64,000 nt of DNA from an uncultured bacterium (GCA_902777385.1 CACYTP010000007.1:62001-126000), one strand, 5' to 3'; numbered from the stretch's first letter, positions 1 to 8,868 are shown. Numbers and translations: made by a program. Notes: a model not told the origin generated them from the letters alone.

Positions 1-1368
1 ACAAAAGTTCCAAAATCTGAGGTAATGAAATTAAACAAGTTTCCAGGAGGTGTTCCTCAGGCGGGACAACGTATTGTAGTTCCTGATAAATATGTAAAAG
101 CAACGGATTCCGCAAATTATGATGTATCAGCGGAAAGTGAAAAAGCAAAGGGTGATGCCGCTGAAATAAAACAAAAAGAAATTGTTGCAAATTCAGACCA
201 AATATATGAACGAAAAGGAACAAAAGGTAAATATTCGAGTTACGAAGAATATGCCAGAGAATTGATGCAACAAGAGGGTATTTCGACTGATAATCAGATG
301 CTTGTGGATAAATATACAAAGAAAATTTCTGATCTGAACGGCGGAAAACCTATACTTGAACTGGACACTATTAAGACCCCAATGACTGAAAAGTTAAAAA
401 CAAAAACCGATGCAAATGATAAAAAAAATGCCGAAGAAAAAGCTAAACTAGATGAACTTAATCTCGCAAAATCCAATTTTAAAGAAATACAAAAAGCAAA
501 TATAGAGGCAAGAATTAAATTTGAAGAAGAAATGAAAAATGAGAATTTTACCCATTGGACAGCCGATGGAGTATCAAAGCTTTGGAATAATCGTTTTATA
601 AATCTAACCGGTAATACTGCAAAACAGGTTAGAGAAGAATTGGATGCTTACAGCAGGGCTGATGATAAAATGGCAGCTGCACTTGAAGCAGGTGATATGG
701 ATGGATTTAAACAAATATATAAGGACACATATCATAGAGATTATGACGGTAAACTATCAGACGATGTTTATAAAATAAATGATAGAGTTACAGATTATAA
801 CGATTCTCAGCAAACAGGCGGTACGGTAGTTGAAGGCACACTCAAGGGTGCCGGAGCAGTTGTTGGAGGTGCGGGCGGTGCGGCGGTAGCTTCCGTTTTG
901 GTTGATGGTGCGAAAGATTTGACTACCGGCGTGAAAGATGAAAAAGGGAAATATAGCATGGGTAAAGTTGCTGATAATGCAAAAGATATTAAAGAACATG
1001 CGGGAGAAAAAGTTCTTGAATATGGTACAGATGCGGCATTAAATGCCGGGGCTGCATGGGCAGGCGGAAAAGCGGGCGAATATGTTGGAGGAAAAGCTTG
1101 GAATGCAGTTACCGGTAAAGCCAAAATCGGTTTTGGAGATGGTGCCTATACTGGTGCTTTAAAGGTTTACAGACAAGCGGGTGCAGTCAGTAAGGCCGGT
1201 GGTTACACTGCTGATAATGTAGCTTCCGATGTTATATCTGGTGCAAAGGATATTTACACAGGAAATTGGGCTGATGTAGCTAAGTCGTCTGCCGGCGGGT
1301 TAGTTGCTAATGCAGGTGACTCTGCTATAAAAAATGTAGGCAAAGGTGTAGGTAAGCTTATTAAGTAA
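1..1368 (+). CDS. LysM-type protein, 5'-truncated by the window edge
   Basis: The frame is open to the first base, so the true start lies upstream; the first in-frame ATG is at 25. The first ~30 codons (VMKLNKF...VPQAGQRIVVPDKY) look like the end of a LysM peptidoglycan-binding repeat, whose usual ending is a Leu-Asn pair followed by xxGQxLxIP. A long charged, Lys/Glu-rich helical part follows (about 120-270 in this fragment). The last ~180 residues are Gly/Ala-rich with short amphipathic stretches (GAGAVVGGAGGAAVASVLVDG), which could be membrane-associating. No enzymatic motif is seen. A cell-wall-associated role is inferred from the LysM remnant only. A long AT-rich gap separates it from the next small gene. 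Confidence 0.6.
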   Translation, partial: TKVPKSEVMKLNKFPGGVPQAGQRIVVPDKYVKATDSANYDVSAESEKAKGDAAEIKQKEIVANSDQIYERKGTKGKYSSYEEYARELMQQEGISTDNQMLVDKYTKKISDLNGGKPILELDTIKTPMTEKLKTKTDANDKKNAEEKAKLDELNLAKSNFKEIQKANIEARIKFEEEMKNENFTHWTADGVSKLWNNRFINLTGNTAKQVREELDAYSRADDKMAAALEAGDMDGFKQIYKDTYHRDYDGKLSDDVYKINDRVTDYNDSQQTGGTVVEGTLKGAGAVVGGAGGAAVASVLVDGAKDLTTGVKDEKGKYSMGKVADNAKDIKEHAGEKVLEYGTDAALNAGAAWAGGKAGEYVGGKAWNAVTGKAKIGFGDGAYTGALKVYRQAGAVSKAGGYTADNVASDVISGAKDIYTGNWADVAKSSAGGLVANAGDSAIKNVGKGVGKLIK

Positions 1369-1509
1369 GTTGATATATATTATTATCATACTGTTGTGTC
1401 ATTGTATGATTGTAAATATTTGTAAAAGTGACGTAAAAAATTAGTCAATAATTCTTATATTCTATACTTTTTATATATAAAATATATAACATAAAGGAGC
1501 GTTTACCAA

Positions 1510-1749
1510 ATGATGGACGTAAAGTTTGATATGTGCGTAAAAAATCATTACATGACAAAAATTATGTCGCAGATGACTGCAGCCAATGAACGGGGTAATT
1601 ATTTTACAAGCATCATAGGCAGTACAAGACGGCAGAATTTTATGGCAGGATTATCAGTAGAACGTCAGGGTGATGTTCAGTCCCAACAACCGCAAGATTT
1701 ATCCGAAATTCCCGAGGATAGGCGAATGAGTTCGTTCATTCAGGAATAA
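1510..1749 (+). CDS. Small uncharacterised protein (79 aa)
   Basis: I do not recognise this protein. It starts at ATG 1510 (a second ATG follows directly) with AAGGAG at 1494-1499, ten bases upstream, a good ribosome binding site. The product is hydrophilic with no membrane segment or signal peptide. It is Met-rich at the N-terminus and ends in a Gln/Pro/Glu-rich tail (QSQQPQDLSEIPED). A hairpin at 1782-1814 follows the stop, so the gene is probably transcribed separately from the ribosomal cluster. The strong ribosome binding site and downstream hairpin are the main reasons to believe it is real. Confidence 0.5.
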   Translation: MMDVKFDMCVKNHYMTKIMSQMTAANERGNYFTSIIGSTRRQNFMAGLSVERQGDVQSQQPQDLSEIPEDRRMSSFIQE

Positions 1750-1781
1750 AATATTTTAGATATGTTCAATTTTCATAATTA

Positions 1782-1814
1782 TAAAGGCTTTGCATTTAAC
1801 GTGTAAAGCCTTTA
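1782..1814 (+). terminator. Hairpin after the 79-aa gene
   Basis: Ten-base inverted repeat: TAAAGGCTTT (1782-1791) pairs with AAAGCCTTTA (1805-1814) around a 13-base loop that can itself pair partly. Only a weak AT-rich stretch follows, so termination may be imperfect or Rho-assisted. Confidence 0.5.
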
Positions 1815-2055
1815 ATATTGCAGTTTATAAAAATTTTAAAAATTTTATTCGGCGGCATGTTACAATACGTTAACAAATAGCAAAAAACCGAGTTGACAGT
1901 GTTATATGTTTATACTAACATTGGTATGCTTGGTGCATTTTAGTTAAAAGACCGAAATATATTTTTAAATAAATTCAAACCGAGCAAAGCCCTGTGGGGC
2001 GGCTTATTGAAGACCCCGTAATGTGTAAAACATGACAAGAAGAAAAGGAATAAAA
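1815..2055 (+). promoter_or_regulatory. Upstream region and leader of the ribosomal cluster
   Basis: This gene-free stretch precedes S10. It holds a consensus TTGACA (1893-1898) with a poorer -10 candidate TAACAT (1916-1921) 17 bases on; TATACT at 1911-1916 is too close to serve with it. The leader then has a small GC-rich hairpin around GCCCTGTGGGGC (about 1988-1999). Whether it binds a ribosomal protein, as the E. coli S10 leader binds L4, cannot be told from sequence. Confidence 0.4.
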
Positions 2056-2373
2056 ATGGCAAGCACAAAAGGACAAAGAATCAGAGTTTGTTTGAAATCT
2101 TATGATCACAAATTGATTGATGTATCTTCAGACAAAATCGTAGAAACAGCAAAAAGAACTGACGCTAAAGTTGCAGGCCCGATTCCTTTACCTACAAAAA
2201 GACGTATATATTGCGTTTTGAGAAGCCCTCACGTTGATAAAAAATCTCGTGAACATTTCGAAATGAGAACTCATAAACGTATTATTGATATATACGAAGC
2301 AACTCAACAGACAACTGAAGAGTTAAGCAGATTAGATCTTCCTGCAGGTGTTTCTATTCAGGTTAAATTATAG
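2056..2373 (+). CDS. rpsJ: 30S ribosomal protein S10
   Basis: The 105-residue product has the full S10 pattern: [18 protein letters not shown] at the start, then [29 protein letters not shown] and a C-terminal [12 protein letters not shown]10 sits in the 30S head, contacts S3 and S14, and doubles as NusE in antitermination. I chose ATG 2056 over ATG 2032 because it gives normal S10 length and has AAAGGAA six bases upstream. It is the first gene of the cluster and is followed by a 270-base spacer, much longer than usual before L3. Confidence 0.97.
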   Translation: MASTKGQRIRVCLKSYDHKLIDVSSDKIVETAKRTDAKVAGPIPLPTKRRIYCVLRSPHVDKKSREHFEMRTHKRIIDIYEATQQTTEELSRLDLPAGVSIQVKL

Positions 2374-2643
2374 TCTGAACAGTTTGCACAAAGCATTGAA
2401 AATTGAATAAGCATTATGCATATATAATGTGAACTGCGACCAATCAGCAGATTGGACACTTCCAAAAAGAAGTGGGGTGAAAGTCCCCGTAAGGTAAAGT
2501 AATTAAGCAAGACGTAGCGCTCGCAAGTGAAAATGCAATATCGCAAAACAAGGATAATCGTGAGATTTCGTTGTAGAGGGTAAGGGTAAGTCGAACGTGA
2601 TTTATAGAACCCCTGAATGCGGTGGAGCTAGAAAGGTAGAAAT
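2374..2643 (+). promoter_or_regulatory. Long structured spacer S10-L3
   Basis: This 270-base non-coding spacer has several short hairpins: CCAATC/GATTGG near 2440-2456 and GGGG-TGAAAGT-CCCC near 2473-2487. It is purine-rich towards L3 and contains GAGGGTAAGGGTAAGTC (2576-2592), part of which recurs in the S8 leader at 12940-12950. I see no open reading frame with a ribosome binding site. A regulatory leader, processing site or internal promoter region is possible. Confidence 0.4.
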
Positions 2644-3279
2644 ATGACACTAGGTGTAATAGGTAAGAAATTGGGAATGACTCAAATTTTTGATGAACAA
2701 GGTTTGGCAATTCCTGTAACTGTTATCAAAGTAGATGATATCGTTGTTACTCAGGTTAAAACTGTAGAAACTGACGGTTACAATGCTATACAGGTTGGTA
2801 CTGTTGCAGCAAAAGAAAAACACTTGACAAAGGCTCAAATCGGTCATTTCAAGAAAAACAACTTGGAAAATTACAGACACTTACAAGAATTCCGTGTTGA
2901 TAATCCTCAAGACTACAAAGTAGGCGATAAAATTGAATTATCAGTTCTTGATAATGTTGAAAAAGTAGACGTAACAGGAAAATCAATCGGTAAAGGTTTC
3001 CAAGGTACAGTTAAAAGATGGAATTTTGGACGCGGACCTATGGGACATGGTTCAAAAAATCACAGAGAACCTGGTTCAATCGGTGCAGGTACAACTCCTA
3101 GCCGTGTTATCAAAGGTAAAAGAATGGCAGGTAATATGGGTAATGAAAGAGTTACCGTTACTAAGTTAAAACTTGTAAAAGTTGATGCAGAAAAGAACCT
3201 TGTATTAGTAAAAGGTTCAGTTCCTGGTTGTGAAGGAAGATTGGTTACAATCGTTCCGACCAGAACAAAATGGAACTAA
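2644..3279 (+). CDS. rplC: 50S ribosomal protein L3
   Basis: The 211-residue product begins TLGVIGKKLGMTQIFDE, the standard L3 N-terminus. It carries the central loop HGSKNHREPGSIGAGTTPSRV that reaches the peptidyl-transferase region of 23S rRNA. L3 is one of the two earliest assembly proteins of the large subunit. Length is normal. The start is preceded by a purine-rich GCTAGAAAGGTAGAAAT rather than a textbook GGAGG. Spacing to L4 is 206 bases. Confidence 0.97.
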   Translation: MTLGVIGKKLGMTQIFDEQGLAIPVTVIKVDDIVVTQVKTVETDGYNAIQVGTVAAKEKHLTKAQIGHFKKNNLENYRHLQEFRVDNPQDYKVGDKIELSVLDNVEKVDVTGKSIGKGFQGTVKRWNFGRGPMGHGSKNHREPGSIGAGTTPSRVIKGKRMAGNMGNERVTVTKLKLVKVDAEKNLVLVKGSVPGCEGRLVTIVPTRTKWN

Positions 3280-3485
3280 TTCTGCCTCTCCCATCGGGGG
3301 AGGAGGTATTCTTAACGAACGAAAGTGAGTTAAAGATACCGATGAGGGGTAAGCTTTTACTCCGAAAGTAATAGTAAAAAAATAGAAAAGTAGTTAGACT
3401 TCAGTCTACAAAAATACAAGCCCGCTTCTGCCATATAAAACCCGAAAGGGAAAGGGGTAGACGGAAAGCAAAAGGAAAAAAGAAA
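3280..3485 (+). promoter_or_regulatory. Structured spacer L3-L4 with GNRA hairpin
   Basis: Non-coding and purine-rich. Positions 3305-3340 fold into a long hairpin: GGTAT pairs with ATACC, TTAAC with GTTAA, then a GA/GA tandem mismatch, an AC/GT pair and a GAAA tetraloop. A second stem, CCCGAAAGGG, lies near 3440-3450. The GA/GA plus GNRA arrangement recurs in the S19-L22 spacer. Function unknown. Confidence 0.45.
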
Positions 3486-4115
3486 ATGTCAAAAGAAATT
3501 TTAAGTACAACAGGTGAAAAGTTAGGCGAAATTACCTTAGCTAAAGAAGTTTTTGGTGTAGAACCTAATTTACATGTAATGCATTTAGCATTGAGAAGAC
3601 AATTAAATAATGCTCGTCAGGGTTCAGCTTGTGCAAAAACAAGAGCTGAAGTATCAGGTGGTGGTAAAAAGCCTTGGAAACAAAAAGGTACAGGTAGAGC
3701 CAGAGCAGGTTCACTTCGTTCTCCATTGTTTGCAGGCGGCGGAGTTATCTTTGGACCAAAACCAAGAGACTTCTCTTTCTCAATGCCTCAAAAAGCAAGA
3801 AAATTAGCTTTAAAATCAGCATTATCTTCAAGAGAAGATCAATTAGTTATTGTAAAAGACTTTTCAAAGATTGCAGAACCTAAAACAAAATTGATGGCAT
3901 CTGTATTAAAATCTTTGAATTTAAACGGTAAAATTCTTATCGTTGCTGATTTAAAGGCAGCTGAAAATCAAAATCTTGAATTAGCAGCAAGAAATATTCC
4001 TTCAGTTAAATTGTTACTTCCTTCAAACTTAAACGTAAAAGATTTGTTGGAAGCTGACAGCGTAGTTATTACTGAAGCAGCTGTTAACGAAATTACAGAA
4101 AGACTTAGCAAATAA
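3486..4115 (+). CDS. rplD: 50S ribosomal protein L4
   Basis: The 209-residue product has the L4 exit-tunnel loop KPWKQKGTGRARAGSLRSP followed by LFAGGGVIFGPKPRDFSF, and a C-terminal Rossmann-like half (KILIVADLKAAENQNLELAARNI). L4 lines the peptide exit tunnel and in enterobacteria represses its own operon through the S10 leader; whether that happens here is unknown. AAGGAAAAAAGAAA precedes the ATG. L23 follows after 25 bases. Confidence 0.97.
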   Translation: MSKEILSTTGEKLGEITLAKEVFGVEPNLHVMHLALRRQLNNARQGSACAKTRAEVSGGGKKPWKQKGTGRARAGSLRSPLFAGGGVIFGPKPRDFSFSMPQKARKLALKSALSSREDQLVIVKDFSKIAEPKTKLMASVLKSLNLNGKILIVADLKAAENQNLELAARNIPSVKLLLPSNLNVKDLLEADSVVITEAAVNEITERLSK

Positions 4116-4140
4116 GATTTAACTATAAAGGAATAATAAA

Positions 4141-4449
4141 ATGAGTAAAGAAAGAACAAATACAGAAAAGTTATACGATGTAATCAAAAAACCTTTGATT
4201 ACTGAAAAATCTCGTATGGCAATGGCTTTGGGACAATATACTTTTGAAGTAAGAAAAGATGCAACAAAAGTTGAAATTGCTCAAGCTATCGAATTAGCTT
4301 TTCCCGGAAGAAAAGTTAAAAGTGTAAACACTGTTTATATGCCATCTCATACAAAAAGAGTCGGATATAAATTTGGTAGAACAGACAGTTCTAAAAAAGC
4401 AATCGTAACCATTGAAGGTGATCCGATTGAAACATTAACAGCTGTATAA
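4141..4449 (+). CDS. rplW: 50S ribosomal protein L23
   Basis: The 102-residue product carries the L23 signature: LYDVIKKPLITEKSRMAM, then YTFEVRKDATKVEIAQAIE and a C-terminal strand ending VTIEGD. L23 sits at the tunnel exit and docks trigger factor and SRP. A clear AAAGGAATAATAAA precedes the ATG. Tight spacing from L4 and 69 bases to L2 argue for one transcript. Confidence 0.96.
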   Translation: MSKERTNTEKLYDVIKKPLITEKSRMAMALGQYTFEVRKDATKVEIAQAIELAFPGRKVKSVNTVYMPSHTKRVGYKFGRTDSSKKAIVTIEGDPIETLTAV

Positions 4450-4518
4450 GGTTGTTAAAAAGGGGCGAATAGGCATAAGTCCCTATAGTTAGTACAAAGC
4501 CAATTAAGGAGAAAAGAA

Positions 4519-5349
4519 ATGGCAACAAGAAAAATAAACCCTACTTCTCCCGGACAAAGAGGAATGGTAAAGAGTGATTACAGTGAAATCACTACTATGA
4601 CTCCTGAAAAGTCCTTGTTGAAAAAGGTAAAGAAAACAGCAGGCAGAAATAATACCGGTAGAATTACATGTCGTCATAAAGGCGGCGGTGTAAAAAGACA
4701 ATACCGTGTAATAGATTTTAAGCGTGAAAAATTCGGAGTACCTGCAGTAGTAAAAACTGTTGAGTATGATCCGAACAGAAACGTAAGAATTTCATTAGTA
4801 TTCTATGCTGATGGTGAAAAGAGATATATCTTGACACCGGAAGGTTTGAATGTTGGTGATACAATTATCAGCGGACCTGATGCACCTGTTCAGACAGGAA
4901 ACGCAATTCCGTTGGAGTTAATTCCGTTAGGTACTATGGTTCATAATGTTGAACTTAATCCTGGTCGTGGCGGAGTTATGGTAAGAGCAGCAGGTAATGC
5001 AGCTCAAGTAATGGCTAAAGAAGGTAACTATGTTACAATCAAGCTTCCATCATCAGAAATGAGAATGGTAAGAAAAGAATGTATGGCAACAATTGGTGTT
5101 CTTGGTAACTCTGAATTCAAAAACTTATCAATAGGTAAGGCAGGTAGAACTCGTTATATGGGCATCAGACCTACAGTTCGTGGTGTAACTATGAACCCTT
5201 GCGATCACCCACACGGTGGTGGTGAAGGTAAAACCGGTCCTGGCGGACATCCTAAGACACCTTGGGGTAAACCTGCTCTTGGATACAAGACCAGAAAGTC
5301 AGGAAAAGCTTCTGATAAATTAATTGTTAGAAGAAGAAAAGGTAAATAA
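4519..5349 (+). CDS. rplB: 50S ribosomal protein L2
   Basis: The 276-residue product shows an OB fold and SH3-like barrel and the near-invariant C-terminal loop [23 protein letters not shown], whose His lies close to the peptidyl-transferase centre. Internal landmarks are RRYRVIDF-type [11 protein letters not shown] and GNxxPL-type [13 protein letters not shown]. Length is normal. AAGGAGAAAAGAA is the ribosome binding site. The 82-base spacer to S19 can form a small GTGCA/TGCAC hairpin. Confidence 0.98.
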   Translation: MATRKINPTSPGQRGMVKSDYSEITTMTPEKSLLKKVKKTAGRNNTGRITCRHKGGGVKRQYRVIDFKREKFGVPAVVKTVEYDPNRNVRISLVFYADGEKRYILTPEGLNVGDTIISGPDAPVQTGNAIPLELIPLGTMVHNVELNPGRGGVMVRAAGNAAQVMAKEGNYVTIKLPSSEMRMVRKECMATIGVLGNSEFKNLSIGKAGRTRYMGIRPTVRGVTMNPCDHPHGGGEGKTGPGGHPKTPWGKPALGYKTRKSGKASDKLIVRRRKGK

Positions 5350-5431
5350 AAAGCGATAGCCGGTGTGAGTGCAGTAAGTGCTTGCACTGGACAAAAGCTA
5401 AAGACAAATTAAACCAAAAGGAGAAATATTA

Positions 5432-5704
5432 ATGGCACGTTCATTAAAAAAAGGTCCATATGTAGAAGAAGCTCTACAAAAGAAAATTGAAAAAATGAAT
5501 GCTAATTCTGAAAAGAAAGTAATAAAGACTTGGTCTAGAGCATCTATGATTGTACCTGATATGTTAGGACACACAATTGCTGTTCATAACGGGAAAACTC
5601 ACGTTCCGGTATATGTTACAGAACAGATGATTGGTCATAAATTAGGTGAATTTGCACCTACAAGATTGTACAAAGGTCATGCAGGTTCAGCTAAAGTAAA
5701 ATAG
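5432..5704 (+). CDS. rpsS: 30S ribosomal protein S19
   Basis: The 90-residue product begins [19 protein letters not shown] and has the conserved [47 protein letters not shown] pattern (read here in pieces; all key positions kept). S19 binds 16S rRNA in the head with S13. AAAGGAGAAATATTA is the ribosome binding site. It ends in TAG just before a hairpin-rich 91-base spacer. Confidence 0.97.
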   Translation: MARSLKKGPYVEEALQKKIEKMNANSEKKVIKTWSRASMIVPDMLGHTIAVHNGKTHVPVYVTEQMIGHKLGEFAPTRLYKGHAGSAKVK

Positions 5705-5795
5705 TCGTTAGCGAACGCAAGTGAGCCTTACGGGTATTTTATCCCGAATTTGTTTCGGGATCTTGAAAAAAGTAAAAGAATAAAGGAAATTAAAA
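5705..5795 (+). promoter_or_regulatory. Spacer S19-L22 with two hairpins
   Basis: The first hairpin (about 5711-5726) is GC, GA, AC, a GCAA loop, then GT, GA, GC: a helix with a GA/GA tandem mismatch capped by a GNRA tetraloop, matching the one in the L3-L4 spacer. The second is a perfect 8-bp stem, ATCCCGAA (5741-5748) with TTCGGGAT (5754-5761). No T-run follows, so it is probably not a terminator. Confidence 0.45.
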
Positions 5796-6125
5796 ATGGA
5801 AGCTAAAGCAAAACAAACAGATATAAAAATGACAGCAAGAAAATTGCGTCGTGTAATTAATGAAGTACGCGGCAAAAAAGTTCTTGAAGCTCAGGATATG
5901 TTGCGTTTTATGCCTTACTTTGCTGCAAGAGTAGTTGAAAAGAATTTGAAGGCTGCAATTGCAAATGCTCAGGAAAAATTTGGTATTTCACCTGAATCTT
6001 TAAAGATTTCAGAAATCTTTGCAGATGAAAGCCAAACACTGAGACGTGCTAAACCAAGAGCACAAGGTCGAATTTACAGAAGACTAAAACGTACATCACA
6101 CCTTACGATTAAGGTAAGTGACTAA
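5796..6125 (+). CDS. rplV: 50S ribosomal protein L22
   Basis: The 109-residue product has the L22 hallmarks: MTARKLRRVINEVRGKKVLEA at the front and, near the end, the tunnel beta-hairpin and signature AKPRAQGRIYRRLKRTSHLTI. L22 with L4 forms the exit-tunnel constriction. TAAAGGAAATTAAAA precedes the ATG. Spacing to S3 is 34 bases. Confidence 0.97.
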   Translation: MEAKAKQTDIKMTARKLRRVINEVRGKKVLEAQDMLRFMPYFAARVVEKNLKAAIANAQEKFGISPESLKISEIFADESQTLRRAKPRAQGRIYRRLKRTSHLTIKVSD

Positions 6126-6159
6126 GCTGAATGGTAGTAAAAAAATAAAGGTATAAAAA

Positions 6160-6894
6160 ATGGGACAAAAAACACATCCAAACGGATTCAGAATCGGTAT
6201 AATCAAATCTTGGGCAAGCACATGGTATGCTTCATTCAAGGAATACCGTACTTTTATAAAAGAAGATCATGCGATCAGAAAATTTATTAAGAAAAAGTTA
6301 TACGCAGCTGGCGTATCAAAAGTCTTGATTTCAAGAATTGAAGACAAAAATACTACAATTACCGTTGTAACTGCTAAACCTGGTATTGTTGTAGGTAGAG
6401 GCGGTCAGGGTATTGATGAATTAAGACAAGAAGTTTCTAAATTCATCGGCAAACCGGTAATTATTAATGTAGTTGAAGTAGCAAGAATTGATGCAGATGC
6501 TCAATTGGTTGCAGAAAATATTGCACAACAATTGGAAAAACGTGTTGCTTTCAGAAGAGCAATGAAGCAGGCAATGCAACGCACAATGAGATCAGGCGTT
6601 CAAGGTATCAAGGTTATGGTATCCGGACGTTTGGGCGGTGCTGAAATTGCACGTTCAGAATGGGCTAAAGAAGGAAGAATTCCTCTTCAGACATTGAGAG
6701 CAGACGTTGATTACGGTTTTACCGAAGCAGATACAATCATGGGTAAAATCGGTGTTAAGGTTTGGATTTTCAAAGGTGATTTAATGCCTGGAGAAAAAGC
6801 AGACATGAACATTAAAGCAAAAAGTGGTAAAGAAAGTTCTGAAAGAGGCGGACGCCGCAGAAAAAGAGCTATCGAAACTACTGAAGCTAAGTAA
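6160..6894 (+). CDS. rpsC: 30S ribosomal protein S3
   Basis: The 244-residue product starts [17 protein letters not shown], carries a type II KH domain with GxxG motif ([12 protein letters not shown]) and the C-terminal [14 protein letters not shown] block. It ends in a basic tail ([14 protein letters not shown]). S3 forms part of the mRNA entry channel. The upstream AAAGGTATAAAAA is a weak ribosome binding site. Confidence 0.97.
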   Translation: MGQKTHPNGFRIGIIKSWASTWYASFKEYRTFIKEDHAIRKFIKKKLYAAGVSKVLISRIEDKNTTITVVTAKPGIVVGRGGQGIDELRQEVSKFIGKPVIINVVEVARIDADAQLVAENIAQQLEKRVAFRRAMKQAMQRTMRSGVQGIKVMVSGRLGGAEIARSEWAKEGRIPLQTLRADVDYGFTEADTIMGKIGVKVWIFKGDLMPGEKADMNIKAKSGKESSERGGRRRKRAIETTEAK

Positions 6895-6934
6895 GACATA
6901 ACATAAAGTAAAATAATTAACAGGAGTAAATAAA

Positions 6935-7354
6935 ATGTTACAGCCTAAAAAAACAAAATATCGTAAAATGATGAAAGGCAGAATGAAAGGACATGAAACA
7001 AGAGGTACAAAACTTGAATTCGGTTCTTACGCATTACAAGCCTTAGAGCCTGGTTGGATAACCAGCCGTCAGATCGAGGCTGCACGTCGTGCAATGACTC
7101 GTGAAATCAAACGTGGCGGTAATGTTTGGATTAAAATCTTCCCTGACAAACCAATTACTGCAAAACCTGCTGAAACTCGTATGGGTTCAGGTAAAGGTAA
7201 CTTGGAATACTGGGTAGCGGTTGTTAAACCAAACAGAATTCTATTTGAACTTGAATATTTTGATAGAAACGTTGCAGTAAACGCTCTTGAATTAGCTGCA
7301 CAAAAGTTACCTATCAAGGTAAAAGTTGTAGAAAAATCAAAGTTAGAAGCTTAA
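6935..7354 (+). CDS. rplP: 50S ribosomal protein L16
   Basis: The 139-residue product begins [18 protein letters not shown] and contains [26 protein letters not shown] plus [22 protein letters not shown], the L16/L10e core that contacts the A-site tRNA. Length is normal and a good GGAGTAAATAAA ribosome binding site precedes it. L29 follows after 19 bases. Confidence 0.97.
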   Translation: MLQPKKTKYRKMMKGRMKGHETRGTKLEFGSYALQALEPGWITSRQIEAARRAMTREIKRGGNVWIKIFPDKPITAKPAETRMGSGKGNLEYWVAVVKPNRILFELEYFDRNVAVNALELAAQKLPIKVKVVEKSKLEA

Positions 7355-7373
7355 ATAAAAGGAAAATATTAAA

Positions 7374-7586
7374 ATGAAATTAAGTGAAATGCGCGAAAAA
7401 ACAGTTGATGAACTAAAAAGTGCTATACTTGAATGGAAGAAAGAATTGTTAGACAATAAAATGAAACTTGCTACAGCAGGATTGGAAAACACTTCTCTTA
7501 TTTCAAAGAACAAACGCTTAATAGCTCAAGCAAAAACTGTAATTAGTGAAAAAGCTGCAAAAACAGCGGAGGGTACAAATGCCTAA
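7374..7586 (+). CDS. rpmC: 50S ribosomal protein L29
   Basis: The 70-residue, two-helix product has the L29 start LSEMREKTVDELKSAILEWKKEL. L29 sits near the tunnel exit beside L23. AAAGGAAAATATTAAA precedes the ATG. Its last codons overlap the start of S17 by eight bases, so the two are translationally coupled. Confidence 0.95.
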   Translation: MKLSEMREKTVDELKSAILEWKKELLDNKMKLATAGLENTSLISKNKRLIAQAKTVISEKAAKTAEGTNA

Positions 7587-7824
7587 GAAAGAAAAACAAG
7601 GAATCGTAGTAAGCAACAAGATGGATAAAACTATCGTAGTTAGAGTTGCTGAATATGCTTCACATCCAAAATACAAAAAGATTATTGAAACAAACAAGAA
7701 CTACAAAGCACATGATGAACAGAATGTTTGTAATATCGGTGATACAGTGAGAATTGTTGAATCTCGCCCTATTTCAGGTGACAAACGTTGGACATTAGCT
7801 GAAGTTGTAGAACAGGTTAAGTAG
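7579..7824 (+). CDS. rpsQ: 30S ribosomal protein S17
   Basis: I place the start at ATG 7579, inside the end of L29, with GGAGGG six bases upstream; this gives 81 residues, the normal S17 length. The product shows GIVVSNKMDKTIVVRVAEY and HPKYKKIIETNKNYKAHDE, the OB-fold landmarks of S17, and DTVRIVESRPISGDKRW near the end. S17 binds 16S rRNA helix 11. Confidence 0.96.
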   Translation: MPKKEKQGIVVSNKMDKTIVVRVAEYASHPKYKKIIETNKNYKAHDEQNVCNIGDTVRIVESRPISGDKRWTLAEVVEQVK

Positions 7825-7918
7825 TCTTAATTGAATGTGAAATAGCACAAATATTGTGCAGACAACATTACCACAGAGTAATGAGAGGTCGAAAGTAAAG
7901 TAAAAAAGGAAAAGAAAA

Positions 7919-8287
7919 ATGATACAACAAGAAACTAGACTTGAAGTTGCTGATAATACAGGTGCAAAACAATTGTTATGTATCAGAGTTATGGGCAGTT
8001 CAAATAAGAAATTTGCGGCAGTAGGTGACGAAATTGTTGCAGCTGTAAAAGATGCAACTCCAAATATGACCGTAAAAAAATCAGAAGTTGTTCGTGCTGT
8101 TGTTGTAAGAACTAAAGCAGATATCAAACGTCAGGACGGTTCTGTAATCAGATTTGACGAAAATGCTGCAGTAATTATCAACAAAGACGGCAACCCACGC
8201 GGAACCCGTGTTTTTGGACCGGTAGCCCGTGAACTTCGTGATAAAGGCTATATGAAGATTGTTTCATTAGCACCGGAAGTTATCTAG
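7919..8287 (+). CDS. rplN: 50S ribosomal protein L14
   Basis: The 122-residue product begins [19 protein letters not shown], the invariant L14 start, and has [26 protein letters not shown] and [24 protein letters not shown]-type blocks. L14 bridges the subunits and binds the silencing factor RsfS. It follows S17 by 94 bases and ends TAG directly at the first copy of a 26-base repeat. Confidence 0.97.
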   Translation: MIQQETRLEVADNTGAKQLLCIRVMGSSNKKFAAVGDEIVAAVKDATPNMTVKKSEVVRAVVVRTKADIKRQDGSVIRFDENAAVIINKDGNPRGTRVFGPVARELRDKGYMKIVSLAPEVI

Positions 8288-8482
8288 CGAATTTCCGAAC
8301 GGACGTAGTTCCGGGGAGCGAAATCTCCGAACCGTCAGACCGGAGGTCGAAGGTAAGGCAGATTGAGCGAGAAGGAAATTCAAGAAGCGAATTTCCGAAC
8401 GGACGTAGTTCAAAGTAAAAATAAAAGAGACAAAATCAAGGTCGAATTTGTTTCAAAGTAAATAAGTAAAAAGGAAATAAAA
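8286..8482 (+). promoter_or_regulatory. L14-L24 spacer with 26-bp direct repeat and competing hairpins
   Basis: The same 26 bases (AGCGAATTTCCGAACGG, then ACGTAGTTC) occur at 8286-8311 and 8386-8411, exactly 100 bases apart. GAATTTCC in each copy (8289-8296 and 8389-8396) can pair with the single GGAAATTC at 8374-8381. Upstream and downstream pairings are therefore mutually exclusive. Between them lie GGAG/CTCC and GACC/GGTC stems. The spacer is richer in G+C than the genes around it. No T-run follows. It resembles a structured mRNA leader; role unknown. Confidence 0.5.
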
Positions 8483-8821
8483 ATGGCAAATGATAAGAAA
8501 AAAAGCTTGCATGTAAAAACCGGTGACAGAGTCATTGTTACTGCAGGTAAAGATAAAGGTAAAATCGGTAACGTAAAAAAAGCTATTCCTGCTGATTCAA
8601 AAGTATTGGTAGAAGGTGTAAATATGGTTACCAAAGCACAAAGACCTCAACCAATGGCTGGTATTCAGGGTGGTTTGATTAAAATGGAAAAACCTCTTGA
8701 TTCATCAAACGTAATGGTTGTATGTCCGGCTTGTGAAAAACCTACCAGAATCAAACACGCCGTTGTAGACGGTAAAAAAGTTCGTGTTTGTAAAAAATGT
8801 GGAGAACAATTAGATGTGTAA
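8483..8821 (+). CDS. rplX: 50S ribosomal protein L24
   Basis: The 112-residue product has the KOW motif HVKTGDRVIVTAGKDKGKIGNV and the L24 tail with two CxxC pairs (CPAC and CKKC) that form a zinc knuckle in many bacteria. L24 initiates large-subunit assembly. AAAGGAAATAAAA is the ribosome binding site. It follows the repeat-containing spacer. Confidence 0.96.
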   Translation: MANDKKKSLHVKTGDRVIVTAGKDKGKIGNVKKAIPADSKVLVEGVNMVTKAQRPQPMAGIQGGLIKMEKPLDSSNVMVVCPACEKPTRIKHAVVDGKKVRVCKKCGEQLDV

Positions 8822-8868
8822 GGTTTGTGTAAACAGACATATACATCGATAGAATTGAGGAAAACAAA

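Noticed and set aside
1911-1916. TATACT as the -10 of the TTGACA at 1893
   Set aside because: The gap is only 12 bases, too short for a sigma-70 promoter.
2374-2643. Group II intron fragment in the S10-L3 spacer
   Set aside because: The GGGG-TGAAAGT-CCCC stem and GGGTAAGTCGAAC string recall intron domain I, but no domain V, splice-end consensus or reverse transcriptase is present.
5741-5761. Terminator between S19 and L22
   Set aside because: The 8-bp stem is strong but is followed by CTTGAAAA, not a T-run, and lies within an obvious operon.
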